NCBI GenBank assembly: GCA_015179125.1
Contig: WHVA01000210.1
Coordinates: forward strand, 62,001 to 126,000
DNA: 64,000 bases
DNA from: Gautieria morchelliformis
Taxonomy: Eukaryota; Basidiomycota; Agaricomycetes; Gomphales; Gomphaceae
Direction of reading: 5' to 3'
This document shows positions 45,778 to 57,690 of this stretch, one piece after another. Numbering within the stretch: position 1 is the first letter of the stretch; every line of letters starts with the position of its first letter. The translations under genes were made by a program, and so were the position numbers. The notes under the pieces were generated by a model. That model was not told the DNA's origin and ran no database searches. It saw nothing but the letters and a program-made list of their open reading frames with translations.

Positions 45778-46961
45778 ATGGCATCCAAGGCACACCTGTT
45801 CAGCAAATGCGTCTGAGAAGCACGAACCAACACCTCACGGATCACAGGAAAAGAAGCCTGGGGTAAGCGGTTAGATTTCAAATACAACGGTTGTGCTCTC
45901 GCTCTCCACAATCCAAATAGATACGATAGAATCGGAGAGGAGGAAGGAAGTGACGCACTTGATCCACTCCTATTCGGTAGAATCACACCCATCTTTCCAT
46001 TCCATCGATTGCGCGATCCCTGGTGTCATTATGCAAACTCAGTATTTTATGTAAGTCACTTTTCTGTGCCCAGCTTGAAGGCGTCAGGCCTTCAGGGAGC
46101 AGTCAAATGTTGACCACTGTTGTGCCCGATCGCTCCACGTACACATTCCATGGCCCGTAATGATTGTAACAATGTTTCCGAGTAGCTAGCAGCATCTCCG
46201 CTCACGTCCGTGGTGGGGGGGGGGCGCGGGGGGGGGCAGAGGATCGAGGGAATGTGGGTGTGGTTGAATTGCACGGCAGAGCTCACCGATAATCACTGGA
46301 CGAGAGCCTGGAGAAAGGCAATTGGCTGATAAACTATTGGGTTCCGAGAAGGTCCCTGGTCACGCTCGGGCTCGCTGGCGGAAACATTTCGAAATGGGTG
46401 CGTTGGAATGCAACAGACACGTGCTAATTACAACCTTCACAGGTCGAAGCTGTCCTCAGCAGTGCCATCCTTCCAGGTCCATAGATAGAGGCACTGCCAG
46501 GAAACGTTTTTAAACCCCGATGGCACTTTGGCACTCATGTACAACGGAATATTTTCTCGTGCTTCTGTGATTGCTCAAACCATGGTTAGATATTCTTGGC
46601 TAGAAACTAGCGTTTACACCTCGTGGTTAGAGTGTCAGGCACGGCTTATTATTGCGACTCGACTGGATCGATCCGAACTTGGTCAACGTTTGACTGCTCC
46701 CTGACTCGGAGGCCTTGAGCACCGGGACGTGACTTAAATCGAGAATAAAGAGTTCACAATGAACTGAGCCATACCACAATCTATTGCATAGGAAGATGGG
46801 TGATTCCCCAGGATACTGGACCAAGTGCGTCATTGCCCGTCCTTTCCCCTGATTCTATCGTATTCAAATTTGTATCATTGGGATCGTGAGCACAGCCATT
46901 ATATTTGAAATGCTTAACCCATGCTTCTTGTCGTGTGATCTGCGAGGCGTTGATGCATGTT
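45778..46961. other. No recognised gene; contains poly-G tract
   Basis: Only short frames are present. The segment 46211-46237 is a near-continuous G run broken by T and CGC, with quadruplex potential. A TGGTTAGAGTG motif at 46623 resembles a pol III A box but no tRNA folds. Confidence 0.4.
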
Positions 46962-47116
46962 TCAACGTTTTTGACACGTTGTAAACTCTATAACGCCGTT
47001 CTCAGCGTATCGGACTCAACGCAGTCGTGGATTAGGATGACTATTCGTGGAATTCTCCAAGTAGATATATAAAGGGCTTGCGTTCGTTTTCTTACCGCAA
47101 CATACTCTGATCCCAG
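46962..47116 (+). promoter_or_regulatory. Promoter and leader of the zinc-finger gene
   Basis: The region carries a TATA box (ATATATAAAG, about 47065-47074) some 45 bp upstream of the ATG at 47117, a CT-rich leader and the context CCCAGATGGCG. Near-copies at 3582-3750 and 45675-45777 show that it has been duplicated. Confidence 0.7.
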
Positions 47117-49401
47117 ATGGCGTCCCACACCATGTACACGCACTACTCTACTAGTACGACGTCCCCGGTAACTGCCCCCGCGCCATCTTTTCCCTCGCAG
47201 CAATCCCCTGTCCCGATCGAGTACAACAGTCCCCAGGATGATTTGTATGAGCCACAACCATCAGTGGCAGGTCCGAGTGAATATGCTTGGACTAACCGGC
47301 CCTTTACACAGGAAAAAAGAGTTAGCATTCTTCTCAAGCTTGAGATGTACGCCACTAACAATGTTTCAGGGTGATGTAGGCGCGTCAGAACACTGGAGTG
47401 ACGAGGTTTCGGCCGCATACGCCACCCCATATTATGCGGCTGTAGATCACGTCCAGCAGGACGCACCTGTCGTCGACCCACAAGCATGTCTTTTCGAGTA
47501 TCCGCTAGAGCAGCTTGTTGGAGATGTGTCAGCTGGCTCCTCGGTCACCCCAGGTTGGACTGACAACGCCGGTCAACATTCTGAGTATGTTTCGCCACAT
47601 TCTATCAGAATGAAGACAAAAAAGCTCACTGGCTGACACACAGAGATGCGCCGCTTCTGACGGCAGATGACTTTTTTCCGCAGTTTCCACCATGTGTTGC
47701 CGTTGGACCAGTCGCCGATGCAGAGTTTCAACCAGGGACGGAACATGTGCCATATTACTCGGCTGGTCAGATAGAGTATAGGTAGGTACAAGCATTCTAC
47801 AGCATGCTAGAACAGTACTCACCTTTTTCTCAAGCAGCCAACAGGGATGGCGGCATTGCGCACCCCGGATAGACAATGTTCCGCATGTTTACGGCGAGCG
47901 GACACTCCAGAACAGCGCAGCAGTGAGCGGTGCTCGCTCAGAGTACTTTCAGTTCCGTTCCGTCCGGCAGGACATACCCTACACCGGTTATGACCACGTA
48001 GGCAACCAAGAGCCTGTGGCAAACATTATGCCGTACCGCGCGGCTCATCACCCTGGCTCGACAAGCTCACCTGTCGGTTATCGTGTGGAGGAGTATGCTT
48101 TCGGGTAAGCACGTGGCCGTTATACGTGACAATATAAAATTAATCATTTTGTCCTAAGCCGGCAGCCGGAAGGATTTTATCACCCATGGCCCATTAACAG
48201 TTATCCATCTCAACCTCCGAATGGCATACCATTCTCTGAGACCCGCTCTGAGTATCCGCAATTTGTGAGGCAAGAATTCCCCCCCAGTGGACAGATAGAT
48301 GGGACATTCGCTGAGGATTCAAGGCATTACTTGGGGTAGGCGCAAACCTTTTTGTGCAATAGCGCATATCTGACGTGTTTATAAGCGGTCAAGACACAGG
48401 ACCCAGTTTTCTACCGCAAGCTGCGTATGCCGACAGTGCTTCTGAGGGCGCGGAAGAGCTAGGGCCGATCTCATGCCACGCAGCTCCCAGTCAGACAGAC
48501 CGGACCTTCAGCTCATATTCAGCCTTGATGGAATATCCCGGGTAGGCAAATATTTTATGGGTGAAATAACACATATCTGATCTAGTTCTCAAGCGGTCAA
48601 GACATTAGAGGCCTTTACCTACCACAGGAAAATGTGCCATACAGTGACAATGGTGCACCACCATATCACGGAATGTCCTTCTCCTATGATAGCGGAAGGA
48701 CAAACCATACAGATGGTGGGCAGAACATGTGCGTGGCTTCGCGTGTGTTCGACAGACAGAGACATAACCCTGACGCATGCTACAGGCCCACCATCAAAAA
48801 CACAGATCTATATTACAACCAGAGGGTGGCGTGGACCACCACGGCCACCCCACCGGCAGCAAATGCTGCCAGTTTGGAGATGGTGGGATCCCTGGCAATG
48901 CAGTCGTCAGATCCAGTACCTTCCTCTCCAAGCCCGCACCCCGGGCCATCAAATAACGTCGACGGCGATGGGCAGCATGTGGAGACGGCACAGCACTCAA
49001 ACCAGTGCCGTTTGGACAGTGGATGCGGCAAGACATGCGGCGCAGATGTATCCGTAAACGGCAAACGGCACTTCAAGTCCCACCTCATGCGTGAGCTTAG
49101 GCGCATTAAGAATGGGTCGATGGACCTATCTGATGCCAAGATCATCAAATCCGAGGCTGACCTTCGCCGTGCGGAGGAGCTGGAGGTGCCGTGCCCCTAC
49201 AAGTGCACAAGATATGGTGTGCCGACGACGTACGCCCGGAAAACTCATCTCCGGAGACATCTGGAGGAGACGTGCTGGAAGCCGCTCGACGACAACGAGA
49301 TAGATGCCGTGGCCACAAAAGCCTTTTCATGCAGAGGCAAGACAGTCGCGGAGATCATGAGGGTTTTCAACGAGAGACAGTCGGCCCATGTGAAACTGTA
49401 A
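47117..49401 (+). CDS. Zinc-finger protein, seven exons, 655 residues
   Basis: Proposed exons: 47117-47320, 47370-47584, 47644-47781, 47835-48104, 48159-48335, 48386-48541 and 48594-49401. Introns are 49-59 nt with GTTAGC, GTATGT, GTAGGT, GTAAGC, GTAGGC and GTAGGC donors; the joined frame is open to TAA at 49399. The first 500 residues are low in charge and rich in Ser, Pro, Gln and Tyr, with recurring SEY/EEY/MEYPG motifs at exon ends. Two C2H2-type fingers follow: C531-x3-C535-x10-H546-x3-H550 and C587-x3-C591-x14-H605-x3-H609. The tail reads KAFSCRGKTVAEIMRVFNER. It is probably a nuclear DNA-binding protein with a disordered region. I do not recognise an orthologue. Introns 3-6 end in AAG rather than the usual CAG/TAG. 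Confidence 0.75.
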
Positions 49402-51080
49402 TTTTAAAATCATGTGCTCGTAGAAGGCACGCATCCCATACTTACCAAGGTACTCATCGAAATTTGACAACCTGACACAAGTTGCCTCAATGGATCGTAT
49501 GATGAGCGACGCACATGCATCACGTGACGCCTACGCGTTCCGGCCCAAGGTATCTCACCGCTGCTTACTCCGTCTTGCTCCGTGCAGCATATCCTTATTC
49601 CCATACAAAACTGGTCGTATTTGCCCTGAATGGACTCTCCCTATCTGTCTTACTGTAAGCCCCGCGTCGCGGGAACATGTTCAATTCCTGTGCGACCTTA
49701 ATAACTGTGCGTACTTGACTTTCTACGGATGTCTACTTATAACACGGTCCTCATTGATGATTCGACCCGAAAGGCACACTTAATTTCCGTACCTGAATAC
49801 ATGCGGAACGCAATAGAGACTTGAGTACGATGGTAAATATCGCACAATTACCGAAGGAAGCACAACAGCGCAGTCGTTCCCCAACTGACACCTATAATTC
49901 GTCCATCCCTGCTAAATGCCGACACGTGGATACCTGGTGGCTGTCCAAGAATTCCAATTTGCTTGGAAACATTGTAGGAGAGACATCTACCAACAACATT
50001 TTCCTCCATTACGGGGATACTAAGCTGATGAAGACTATCTCACACGGTAGAAACTCGTCGTGTATGACGCTTCTGCTTGATTTGCAAGTCGGTCCAAACA
50101 GTGGACTGGATTTCATTATTATCAGCTCCCGATCGCTGCTCGCATTGCGGCACGCCCTGTCAATGATCACGGCCATGACAACTTGAAGCGGCGCGGTGCG
50201 TTGGTTACGCATGTCGCCTTCAAACGCTAATTTCTCAGACACATACGTTTGCCACTGCTTCCCCAGCCTTTCACAGAACCTATCCCATCGGCCGTTCAAA
50301 GTTTGACTGAGTACCCGTAAGCAGTTGGGGGTCTCAATGGGACTGACCGCGCGATATCCATTCCAATCAGTCTGCGACTTTCCGTTTGGCCGGCTCTCAT
50401 TTGATCATGCGCTGTAGCATCATTCCCCCAGCTTTCTCTTATACATCGACATGTAATGTTGCAAGGCTGTCGAAGAGTGCTGTTGGGTCAAAAGTCGCTT
50501 TCACACTTCCGAGTCTAACAACAAACATACAACACCAGAGATAGACACGACCCAATGGTATAGATGAGAGACAAGCAGGTTGCAAAGCAGAGGACGGAGC
50601 AATGGAAAAGAAGAGGAAAATATTCATAGTCAATATTGGACGAAATAGTAGATGGCCAGAGCACGTTAACTACCTTCGACACCTTCGCTCTTCTGTTGCG
50701 GTGTCCCAGCACGTCCTGGAGTACCCTGACCGTTGTTAACCGGCGTGAGCTTGTAGCTGCGCCGCCAGCTGATTGTCTCCCGGGAGTGGCGCTTACCCGC
50801 TGCACGTAAAGGGACTTCCCCCGCGTTTGTGGCTTGCGTTCTCTTTACATCGACGGGCCAGCTGTGCGCCCTGAAATTCACGCTCATATAGCGGGTCAGA
50901 TGTATTCAGTCTAGGGAGATCTCGTTGTGTTGTTGCTGTCGGGAAAGAGCATCGTCACGGTACTCGCTTGGCGGGTATTATATAACTGGATCACGGACTC
51001 CCCGCGTCATCCTCCCTCTTACACCTGCAGTAAAATAAGTAACAGCTTAGCACGAAGGAGAACAGAGACTGACCAATCAA
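49402..51080. other. No firmly supported gene
   Basis: A plus-strand frame at 49821-50186 and a minus-strand frame at 50666-50887 (MSVNFRAHSWPVDVKRTQAT) are the best candidates. The latter could be a first exon with a GTAGTT donor, but neither has a recognised domain. TATTATATAAC at about 50975 is TATA-like. Confidence 0.35.
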
Positions 51081-51081
51081 T

Positions 51082-52100
51082 ATGTCGGAAGAAGTCATCT
51101 TCACGCTCGGGATGCCTGGGTCTGTTCCGTGCTGCCCGTGTGGTTGTCTGCGCACGATCTACTGGGCCGATACTGGGCCACAGGGCACTAGGAGAAACAA
51201 GGACATGATACATACCGTGCACATCGCGTGCGGCCACCCTCGGCGTCTCGGACCTCATCCTCGCCCTCTGCACACGCACAATGTCGCATTCCTACCATAC
51301 AACACACCAACACCCGCTTCCTCTCTCACAACACCAGCATCCACACACACAGCCCACCAGCACCCCCATCAACACCCAAGCTCACACACTCTCGCGACGC
51401 ATCTCCTCCACTCGTAACAGCTCCCTCCCCTGCCACAAACCCACCTTTCCACACTCTCGCCGCCTCTACATGCACACCCCACCGTGCACCCCTCTCCCCA
51501 GCGTGGGCGTCCGCTTCAGCACCCACAGTGGAGTCTGGGCCGCCGCCTCCCTCCTCGCGCAGCCTGAACTTTGCGTATCCGCCGGTTGGGGGGATGGTGC
51601 GGGTGCCGGCGCAGGGAATAACGCCGCCGCCGCCGCCGGCGTCCACGCAGCAGGCCCAGCAACAGCTCGCGAGTTCGGGGTGCAGGCACAAGCGCATAGG
51701 GACAGGGCGGCCAGCACCAGGCGCAGTCGCAGAGCCAGAGTCACCCGCACCCGCAGCAGGTGCAGCACCCTGCCCACACATGCACGGCGCGCCGCATTCC
51801 AGATCGACGAGTACTACACGAGTGCGCGGGGATGGGGTGCTATGACGGTGGGTCGTGCACGCTCTTGGCGCCCGCGCAACATTCCTCAAGCGCCGGACCC
51901 TATGTCCCGGATCCGGCGCATGCCGACGCACATGCTCGACGGGGCGGTTGGCGTTGACGAGTGCCGGAGCGCCGGCGCGCGCGCGTTACGTAAGCCATGT
52001 CCCGGACAAGCGGGGTTCGAACCGTGGGAGCGTGGACCTCGCGCACCGGCGGGTATGGTGGAAGGCGTCCTAAATACCACCGTGCAGGTGCGGGCGTCCC
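51082..52100 (+). other. GC-rich low-complexity coding-like region
   Basis: Overlapping plus-strand frames at 51228-51845 and 51281-52123 encode His/Pro/Ser/Thr/Gln-rich sequence (for example HPLPLSQHQHPHTQP and PPPPPASTQQAQQQLAS). This is typical of a disordered part of a fungal regulator. The better frame appears to change around 51420, so it is either a decayed exon or two exons. No domain was seen, and the opposite-strand frame at 51326-51931 is probably a shadow. Confidence 0.3.
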
Positions 52101-52987
52101 ATGTTTGCGAACGCGTCAGCTGACAGCGACCAGAGCATCATAATTCTCCATCCCGGACATCCAGTGGACGACTCCCTCTTCCTTTCAAGCATTGGACTCG
52201 CTCTTTACACACCCATTATCGTCGACTGCATTCTTATCCTCAGACTCAGCGCGGTCTACCCCGCTAGTGTCACACCACGCACCTACAGAATCCCCATCCT
52301 GGCCGTTCCCCAACTCTGCACTATTGCCCGAGTCATCTGCGTATCTTCATTTGTACGCCAGTGGGCTATTGCTGGCCTTCAATCCAGCGCTTTGATGGTG
52401 AGCGATGTCGTCTGGCCCCAGAACCCTCTCATTATTGCAGATTGGTCCATCCAGCTCTTCGAGAACTTTTATTGCTCCACTCTCTTCCTCAGTCATTTGC
52501 GGGGTCACAAAGTCTTCTCTTCTCGCATGTATCGTCAACGTGCGTGTATTACGTCCTTCATGTGCAGTTCCACCTAATGTCCCCTCAGAATCTATCGCTG
52601 CCCGTCTTCGTGCAGTGTTTTACATCGCTACATCTAATTTTTGCATCCCTGCATTTCTTGGCATCTTTCAGCTCACCTTTGTTCTGCACGATCGCGATGC
52701 CATGCATAGTGCGATGGTATTGACGGTAAACAATTATATCAGTATTATCGGAATCGTTTTTTGTACCCTTGTGAGTCCTTCTCCCCATCTAACCATATTG
52801 TTATTCTAATTATCGCTCGTAGTGGTGTGCCAGCGACGTGTGGAAGGACACACATAACCACGGCTCTTCGTTTGGACCCAACTACCCCAAAGTGATCTTC
52901 TGGACTGAGCTCACCTCGGTTGATATCAGGATACTGGCAAAGAGTAAGAATGATCATGATAGCATATGCGTATGTAATCTTCACTAA
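52101..52987 (+). CDS. Multi-pass membrane protein of a basidiomycete family, three exons
   Basis: Exons are 52101-52539, 52589-52770 and 52823-52987, with introns of 49 and 52 nt (GTGCGT...CAG and GTGAGT...TAG). The joined frame gives 261 residues without a stop. Hydrophobic segments: LFLSSIGLALYTPIIVDCIL, AVPQLCTIARVICVSSF, FYIATSNFCIPAFLGIFQLT and NNYISIIGIVFCTLW. The wording YTPIIVDCILILRLSAVYP, the NxYCS motif and the WCAS after the last helix recall a large uncharacterised agaricomycete membrane family that I know as about seven helices. The first two helices are not visible upstream, so the gene is either 5' truncated or has an upstream exon I could not see. The start at 52101 is the first in-frame ATG, not a confirmed one. 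Confidence 0.6.
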
Positions 52988-53149
52988 CGCCGCCCCTCGT
53001 GACTTGCGTCCAGGTAGGCAATCGCCAGCGCGCCAGAATCGACTACGAAAGCCTATGTACGTATGTTTGTCTTTGAATAAGGTTTAGTGGATTAAATTGT
53101 TTTCTTTCTGATCGGGTTTTTTGTGTGTTGTTTGGACTGATCTGTGTAG

Positions 53150-53990
53150 ATGCTTGGCGGTATATCATGGTTCTCAGTACCATGGGCATTCGCGAGCTGT
53201 CTTGGCCTGGCTGCCCGTGCATTGATTACCAACGTATGTAGCAGTCCTTCATCACATCATAGAGTGGAAAGTTGATAAAGAACTCATTGCTTATCTGACT
53301 GTTATGTTCAGCCACTATTCCCCACTTAACCCCAGCCGCTCTCCGCATCCCAGGTATGCACTTTTGTGCATCTTTAGCTTACCGTCGACCTATTGACTTC
53401 ATTCCACAGACTAGTGCCGGACTGGCTGCACTGGCCGCTGCTGCTGTCCTGATGGGCAAAGGGGTACAGTGGCAGTTCTCCTCGTCGTCTTGTACGTACC
53501 GTGGCCCACCATATCCCTTAGATATGCGTAAGATATGAGGCCTGGCGGCTTCCACCCGATCCTCTGCAGCATGGCTGTCACGTCAGCCGCCAGCGCCGAG
53601 CTCATAGCTGTCTCCAGTATATTGTAAGGTTCTCTCTCCGTACGTACGTAAGGCTTTCCCGGACTGACTGAATTGCCTGCAGCTCCTACGAGTGAGCCTT
53701 ACTCATCGAATCGGCCCTCGTGGCGGTTCGTTTACCCCTGGTTTGCATTTGATCAGTATATATCGTACTTACTGGCGTAAGAATGCGTCCGGGAAGGAAA
53801 TTGTGCGTGTGTCTCATTATTTCATCGGGGTTGGGCCGTTTGGATGGGAGCATGGGCAGTTATTGTCAGTAAGATCAACCCTGGAGTCTTATTCCCCTTG
53901 CTTACTGGCCCCTCCTTAGCCGGCACCGCCTTGCACCCGCCGTCATCCTTGTACCTCCTTAATATTTACCACAGATCCGCGCCTCGCTGC
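53150..53990 (+). pseudogene. DUR3-like: DUR3-like urea transporter fragment
   Basis: Exon-like pieces of a sodium/solute-symporter family urea permease follow in order. These are MLGGISWFSVPWAFASCLGL to ALITN (53150-53233), PLFPT..PQPLSASQ (53312-53353), TSAGLAALAAAAVLMGKG (from 53410), MAVTSAASAELIAVSSIL (about 53573-53626), and a weak later piece with FGWEHGQLL near 53835. Donor and acceptor sites (GTATGT, GTAAGG, CAG) remain between them. A TAA lies within the second piece (about 53324) and a frame change follows MGKG. Only the middle helices of the roughly 650-residue transporter are present, so it is a decayed fragment. Confidence 0.7.
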
Positions 53991-54150
53991 TTTCGGTTTC
54001 AGTCTACGGTGCGTCGCGAGACATCTATCACACCCAATTACGGGTACATCGCCTGATACATTATGATGCAGAATGTGTCTGGGGCGCTTCATGGCGGACA
54101 CGGAGCTCGTAATTATGTTCGACTCTGGCGATACGCATACCCCGAGTTCT

Positions 54151-54416
54151 CACTAGGCAATGATGTCTGTACTTAAAAAGTAGTTCTGAATGTACTTTTT
54201 ATTAGTCCTAAACAAGCTAGAATTCAGTTCATTTTGAGCTAAAAAAACAGTGCAAAGTGGGACATTTTCACTACTAGAAATCAGTTCATGGTCAAAGGGG
54301 CCGAGAATGCTTCGGGAGCTAAAAATCAGTGCTCAAGTACTGATTTTTAGCTGGTTTTGTACTGAAACTCAAGTTCCGTTTCATCTGATTTTTAGGTGCC
54401 GGCGCTTTCTGCAGTG
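54151..54416. mobile_element. CACTA-like MITE, copy 2 (266 bp)
   Basis: It starts CACTAGGCAATGATG and ends TTCTGCAGTG, equal in length to copy 1 at 45308. The CACTA start is intact in this copy. Non-coding. Confidence 0.7.
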
Positions 54417-56250
54417 TGTATATACTAACACTGGGAGCCGAACCCGGAGAGATGCCGCGGTAGCAAGAGCAAGCACCGCGCGAGTTATTTTGAACAGTGG
54501 TCCTGGGGGACTTGTGCTGACAACGACTCGGTCGCCCGAGCGCTGGAGGGCAAGCGCTGGTGATCCCATCGCAGGCACCCGAACCGTACCAATCGACTGA
54601 TCACTGAGATTTAGCAGGCCCGAGCCTGACCCTTAAGCCCGAGGCTTTTGGGTGCGAAGCTCGATCGTTGCCGCCATCGACGATCGCCGTCCAAACATAG
54701 ATTTATATGTACTTTATGTATCCAAATATGTACTGTATCCACCTTTTTTTCCTTTCGTCCACCACACCCAGTCTCCAATGCGTCACATCGTCGTAGATAG
54801 CACCGATGATTTTTGCTTGGACGGTGACGACGAGGGAGCCTCCGGAGACTATGACGATGATGCCCGTGAATACGCCGAGCAACTGGGCTTGTGGCGCCTG
54901 GGATGGCCATGGGGTGAGCGGGGCGGAGTGGGGCGAATGGATGGCGGACTCACGTTTACGCTGAGCATGATGCGGAGGATGAGGCACAGCAGGAGGGGAC
55001 CCCACAGGTCCTAGTCCCTAGCTGGAGAATAAGGCATATTGGCTTAACTTCACGGCTCAGAGGTGGCTTGTCTGGCCCCACTGTGCTGGAGGTGATCCGG
55101 TAGCGGGCGGGGTACTTGCACCAGGAGTATGGGCAGCGTAAAGCATCCTCGCCTGGCACATCTCTAACTCCCTTTCGTCTATTTTTCCCACCTCCAATGC
55201 TTTGCAATGTCACAATTTCGATAGCTCGAAATCTCGCCGCAGACCACTCCTTCCGGAGAAACTGCCAGCTTTGACAAATTATCGATGGCAAATGTAAGTA
55301 TGTGGCAAAATACGCGGATTGGAGTGAGATGCCGGCTGTTGGAGACATGTACATACATACAACCTGTTGCAAATAACATGTACGACGTGTTGCAAAATAC
55401 ATGCGTATTCGATTCAGACGCCGGCACTGTCCTACGCCCCGGTGACCGCCGACCGTCCTGACGCCTCTACATACGGTGCACGTGCATGAGAGCTATGAGC
55501 CTGGACGGACGTATTAGGTCTGGTGTACATCTTACTGTAATCGAGTTACATAAATACAAAAGTAGATTTGTGAGATCCCCTCAGATAAGTGTACACCCCC
55601 GATATATACACCTTCTGACGGCAGCTGGCGCAAGTCCAACCTCCGGCGGGTTTGTCTGGCCTGTGCGACTGCGCCGTACGTCCCGCCGGGACATATATAT
55701 GAATGGACTGTGCCGCAGCCACCGTCACAGAGGACGGGGGGCGCATAGCTGGTATTTACTGCGCTGAAACAGAGGTGCGCGAAAGAGCCCCTAGCAAATA
55801 GCGCGCTACACCTGACTCGCACGTGACCAAAAGGCGAGTCGCGGGCGTAAAAATGTGCGACGACGAACAACGAACACAATCTCGGACCAGAACCCTTTAC
55901 GCATGGTAAAGCGATTCAGTCTTCGGGCGCGCGCTGGCACCCCCCGGGCAGTAAGAACTTGAACTTGTCCGCGTTTCGTATGAGGTGCTGCGGTAAGCCG
56001 ACGGCACTCTGCGACCTGCTGGACTGGTCATAAAGACGAGTCTCGGAATGTGGTGTTGGGGCTTACGCATCGGGATGCATCAGAGAGAGCATGTCTTTGT
56101 ACTGGATAAGCGGTTGGCGGGGTCAGTTGGGTCGAGGACGTTAAGCGAACACTTGGCGGGACGTACGGAATATGCCTGAAGGTCGAGATGATGAATGAGT
56201 ATTGAGTGCGTAGAATGGGAGTAACGACGGACCTTGGGCAACATGTTAAA
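54417..56250. other. No recognised gene
   Basis: A plus-strand frame at 54652-55014 contains an acidic stretch (CLDGDDEGASGDYDDDAREY) but no known domain. Other frames are short. Confidence 0.35.
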
Positions 56251-56589
56251 CTAGCCAATAGACCCGTGCTTCGCACCGGGTTAGTTAAGTAAGGTTAACA
56301 TCGCACAGGGGTAGTCAATAGTATTACAGAATTATATTTGGTGAAATGAAACTACATAATTAATCAGGCTTTAGCAGCACCTGTTTGTATACAATATTAC
56401 ATGTTGTGTTCCCTTCCCTAAAGAACATGGACTCTGTTACAATTAGTGCAACATAAAACTGTCCATGTGAAAATGCTGCATATCGCAAGTCAATTCCTAC
56501 CGTGGCCCTGTGCTGCACACCAGGATGTGGCACAGCACTGGGTAGGGACTTCCGGGGACCCATTGGATGTGAATGCACTGGGACCACTG
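56251..56589 (-). mobile_element. Helitron 3' end, family D
   Basis: Read on the minus strand, the segment ends with the hairpin CCCGGTGCGAAGCACGGG, eight bases, then CTAG directly followed by T (56254-56250). This is the canonical Helitron 3' terminus (hairpin, CTRR, insertion before T). The 5' side appears to be replaced by the next element at 56590. Confidence 0.65.
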
Positions 56590-56835
56590 CTAGGGTGGAT
56601 ACCCATGGTTAGGTCAAACACATTGGGTAAATAAAACTTGGGATAAGTAAAATTATTCAGATAAGTAAAACACATCTTATCACAATTGAAAGTAGCTCTA
56701 AGTAATGCATCAGGGTAGGTAATGTCTCCACCCATTTCTCCCATGTCTGTGTGCCCCTCATGGGTAGCATGTCCCTATGTATGGCATGTGTTCCCGGAGT
56801 GTAGTGTGTCCTGCAAGTATAGTGTGCGTAGCATG

Positions 56836-57505
56836 TGTTAGGACCATGCATTTCCGACTTCCGACACTCAGTTCCACTCACATTCTGACCCTCCGATAAT
56901 TCCAACATTCCACCCATTGTTTTATTCCTTTGTTCTTTTGACTCTATTACTCGGACCCACCAGACTCGCCTCACAGCACAGCAAGACCACCTGTCCAGCC
57001 CCTTTGGAGTCTCGTTGTTTCTTTATGTCAGATATACTTTCCGACCCCTTGTTCTTTTGCCATCGTTATACCCTACCCTGCACCCCCCTTGTAGTCCCCT
57101 TGTTCCCAATTAGTTAATTATCCCGCATGTCTATCCGACTTCAGCTCCCTCCAGAATTTGCTTAGTACTACACCATTACATGTTGTCTCAGCTCTTTGTA
57201 TAAAAGCCCCTCATGTATGCTCGTTATTCTGCAATCAGATAATCACCTTCGATACGTGATTTCCTTTGCTCTATCTCCTGTTCTTAGCATAGCGAGTTTT
57301 GCAAGACCTCTGTCTCTCCACCTCCTGCCTTCCACCTTCCGACTCAGTTTCCAACGCAAGCTCTGACTTCTGTTTAGTTCGATATGTTCCAACTTCCGAC
57401 TCGTGATCCGAAATACTTAGGACGATAGTTCATTGGGGGTGCAACATATAAGTTGAAGCCATTGTCCTTTCTAGTTCCGACTTGCCAAAATCTTGATATG
57501 TAACA
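56836..57505 (+). repeat. Solo LTR, family S, copy 3
   Basis: It begins TGTTAGGACCATGC and ends GATATGTAACA, with the target duplication GCATG (56831-56835 and 57506-57510). It inserted into the TAGCATG minisatellite of Helitron A. TATA box TATAAAAG at about 57199. Confidence 0.85.
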
Positions 57506-57690
57506 GCATGTCACCATGCATAGCATGTCCCCCAAGTGTAGCATGTTCCCCATGTGTAGCATGTTTCCCATGTGTAGTGTGTTCCCCATGTGTAGTGTGT
57601 CTCCCAAGTATATCATATGTATTATGTCCCTTGTGTGTAGCATGTCCCCATGTGTAGCGTATCCCCCATGCATAGCATGTCTGTCAGGGG
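57506..57690 (+). repeat. TAGCATGTCCCC minisatellite in Helitron A
   Basis: About nine imperfect units of 17-19 bp built on GTAGCATGTCCCCCAAGT. Related units continue at 58150-58300. Confidence 0.8.

Noticed and set aside
46615-46690. tRNA-like sequence with TGGTTAGAGTG
   Set aside because: An A-box-like motif is present but the B box is poor (GGATCGATCC) and a cloverleaf could not be drawn.
51326-51931. Minus-strand frame of 201 codons
   Set aside because: GC-rich shadow of the His/Pro/Ser-rich plus-strand region; Gly/Ala/Cys-rich without domain.
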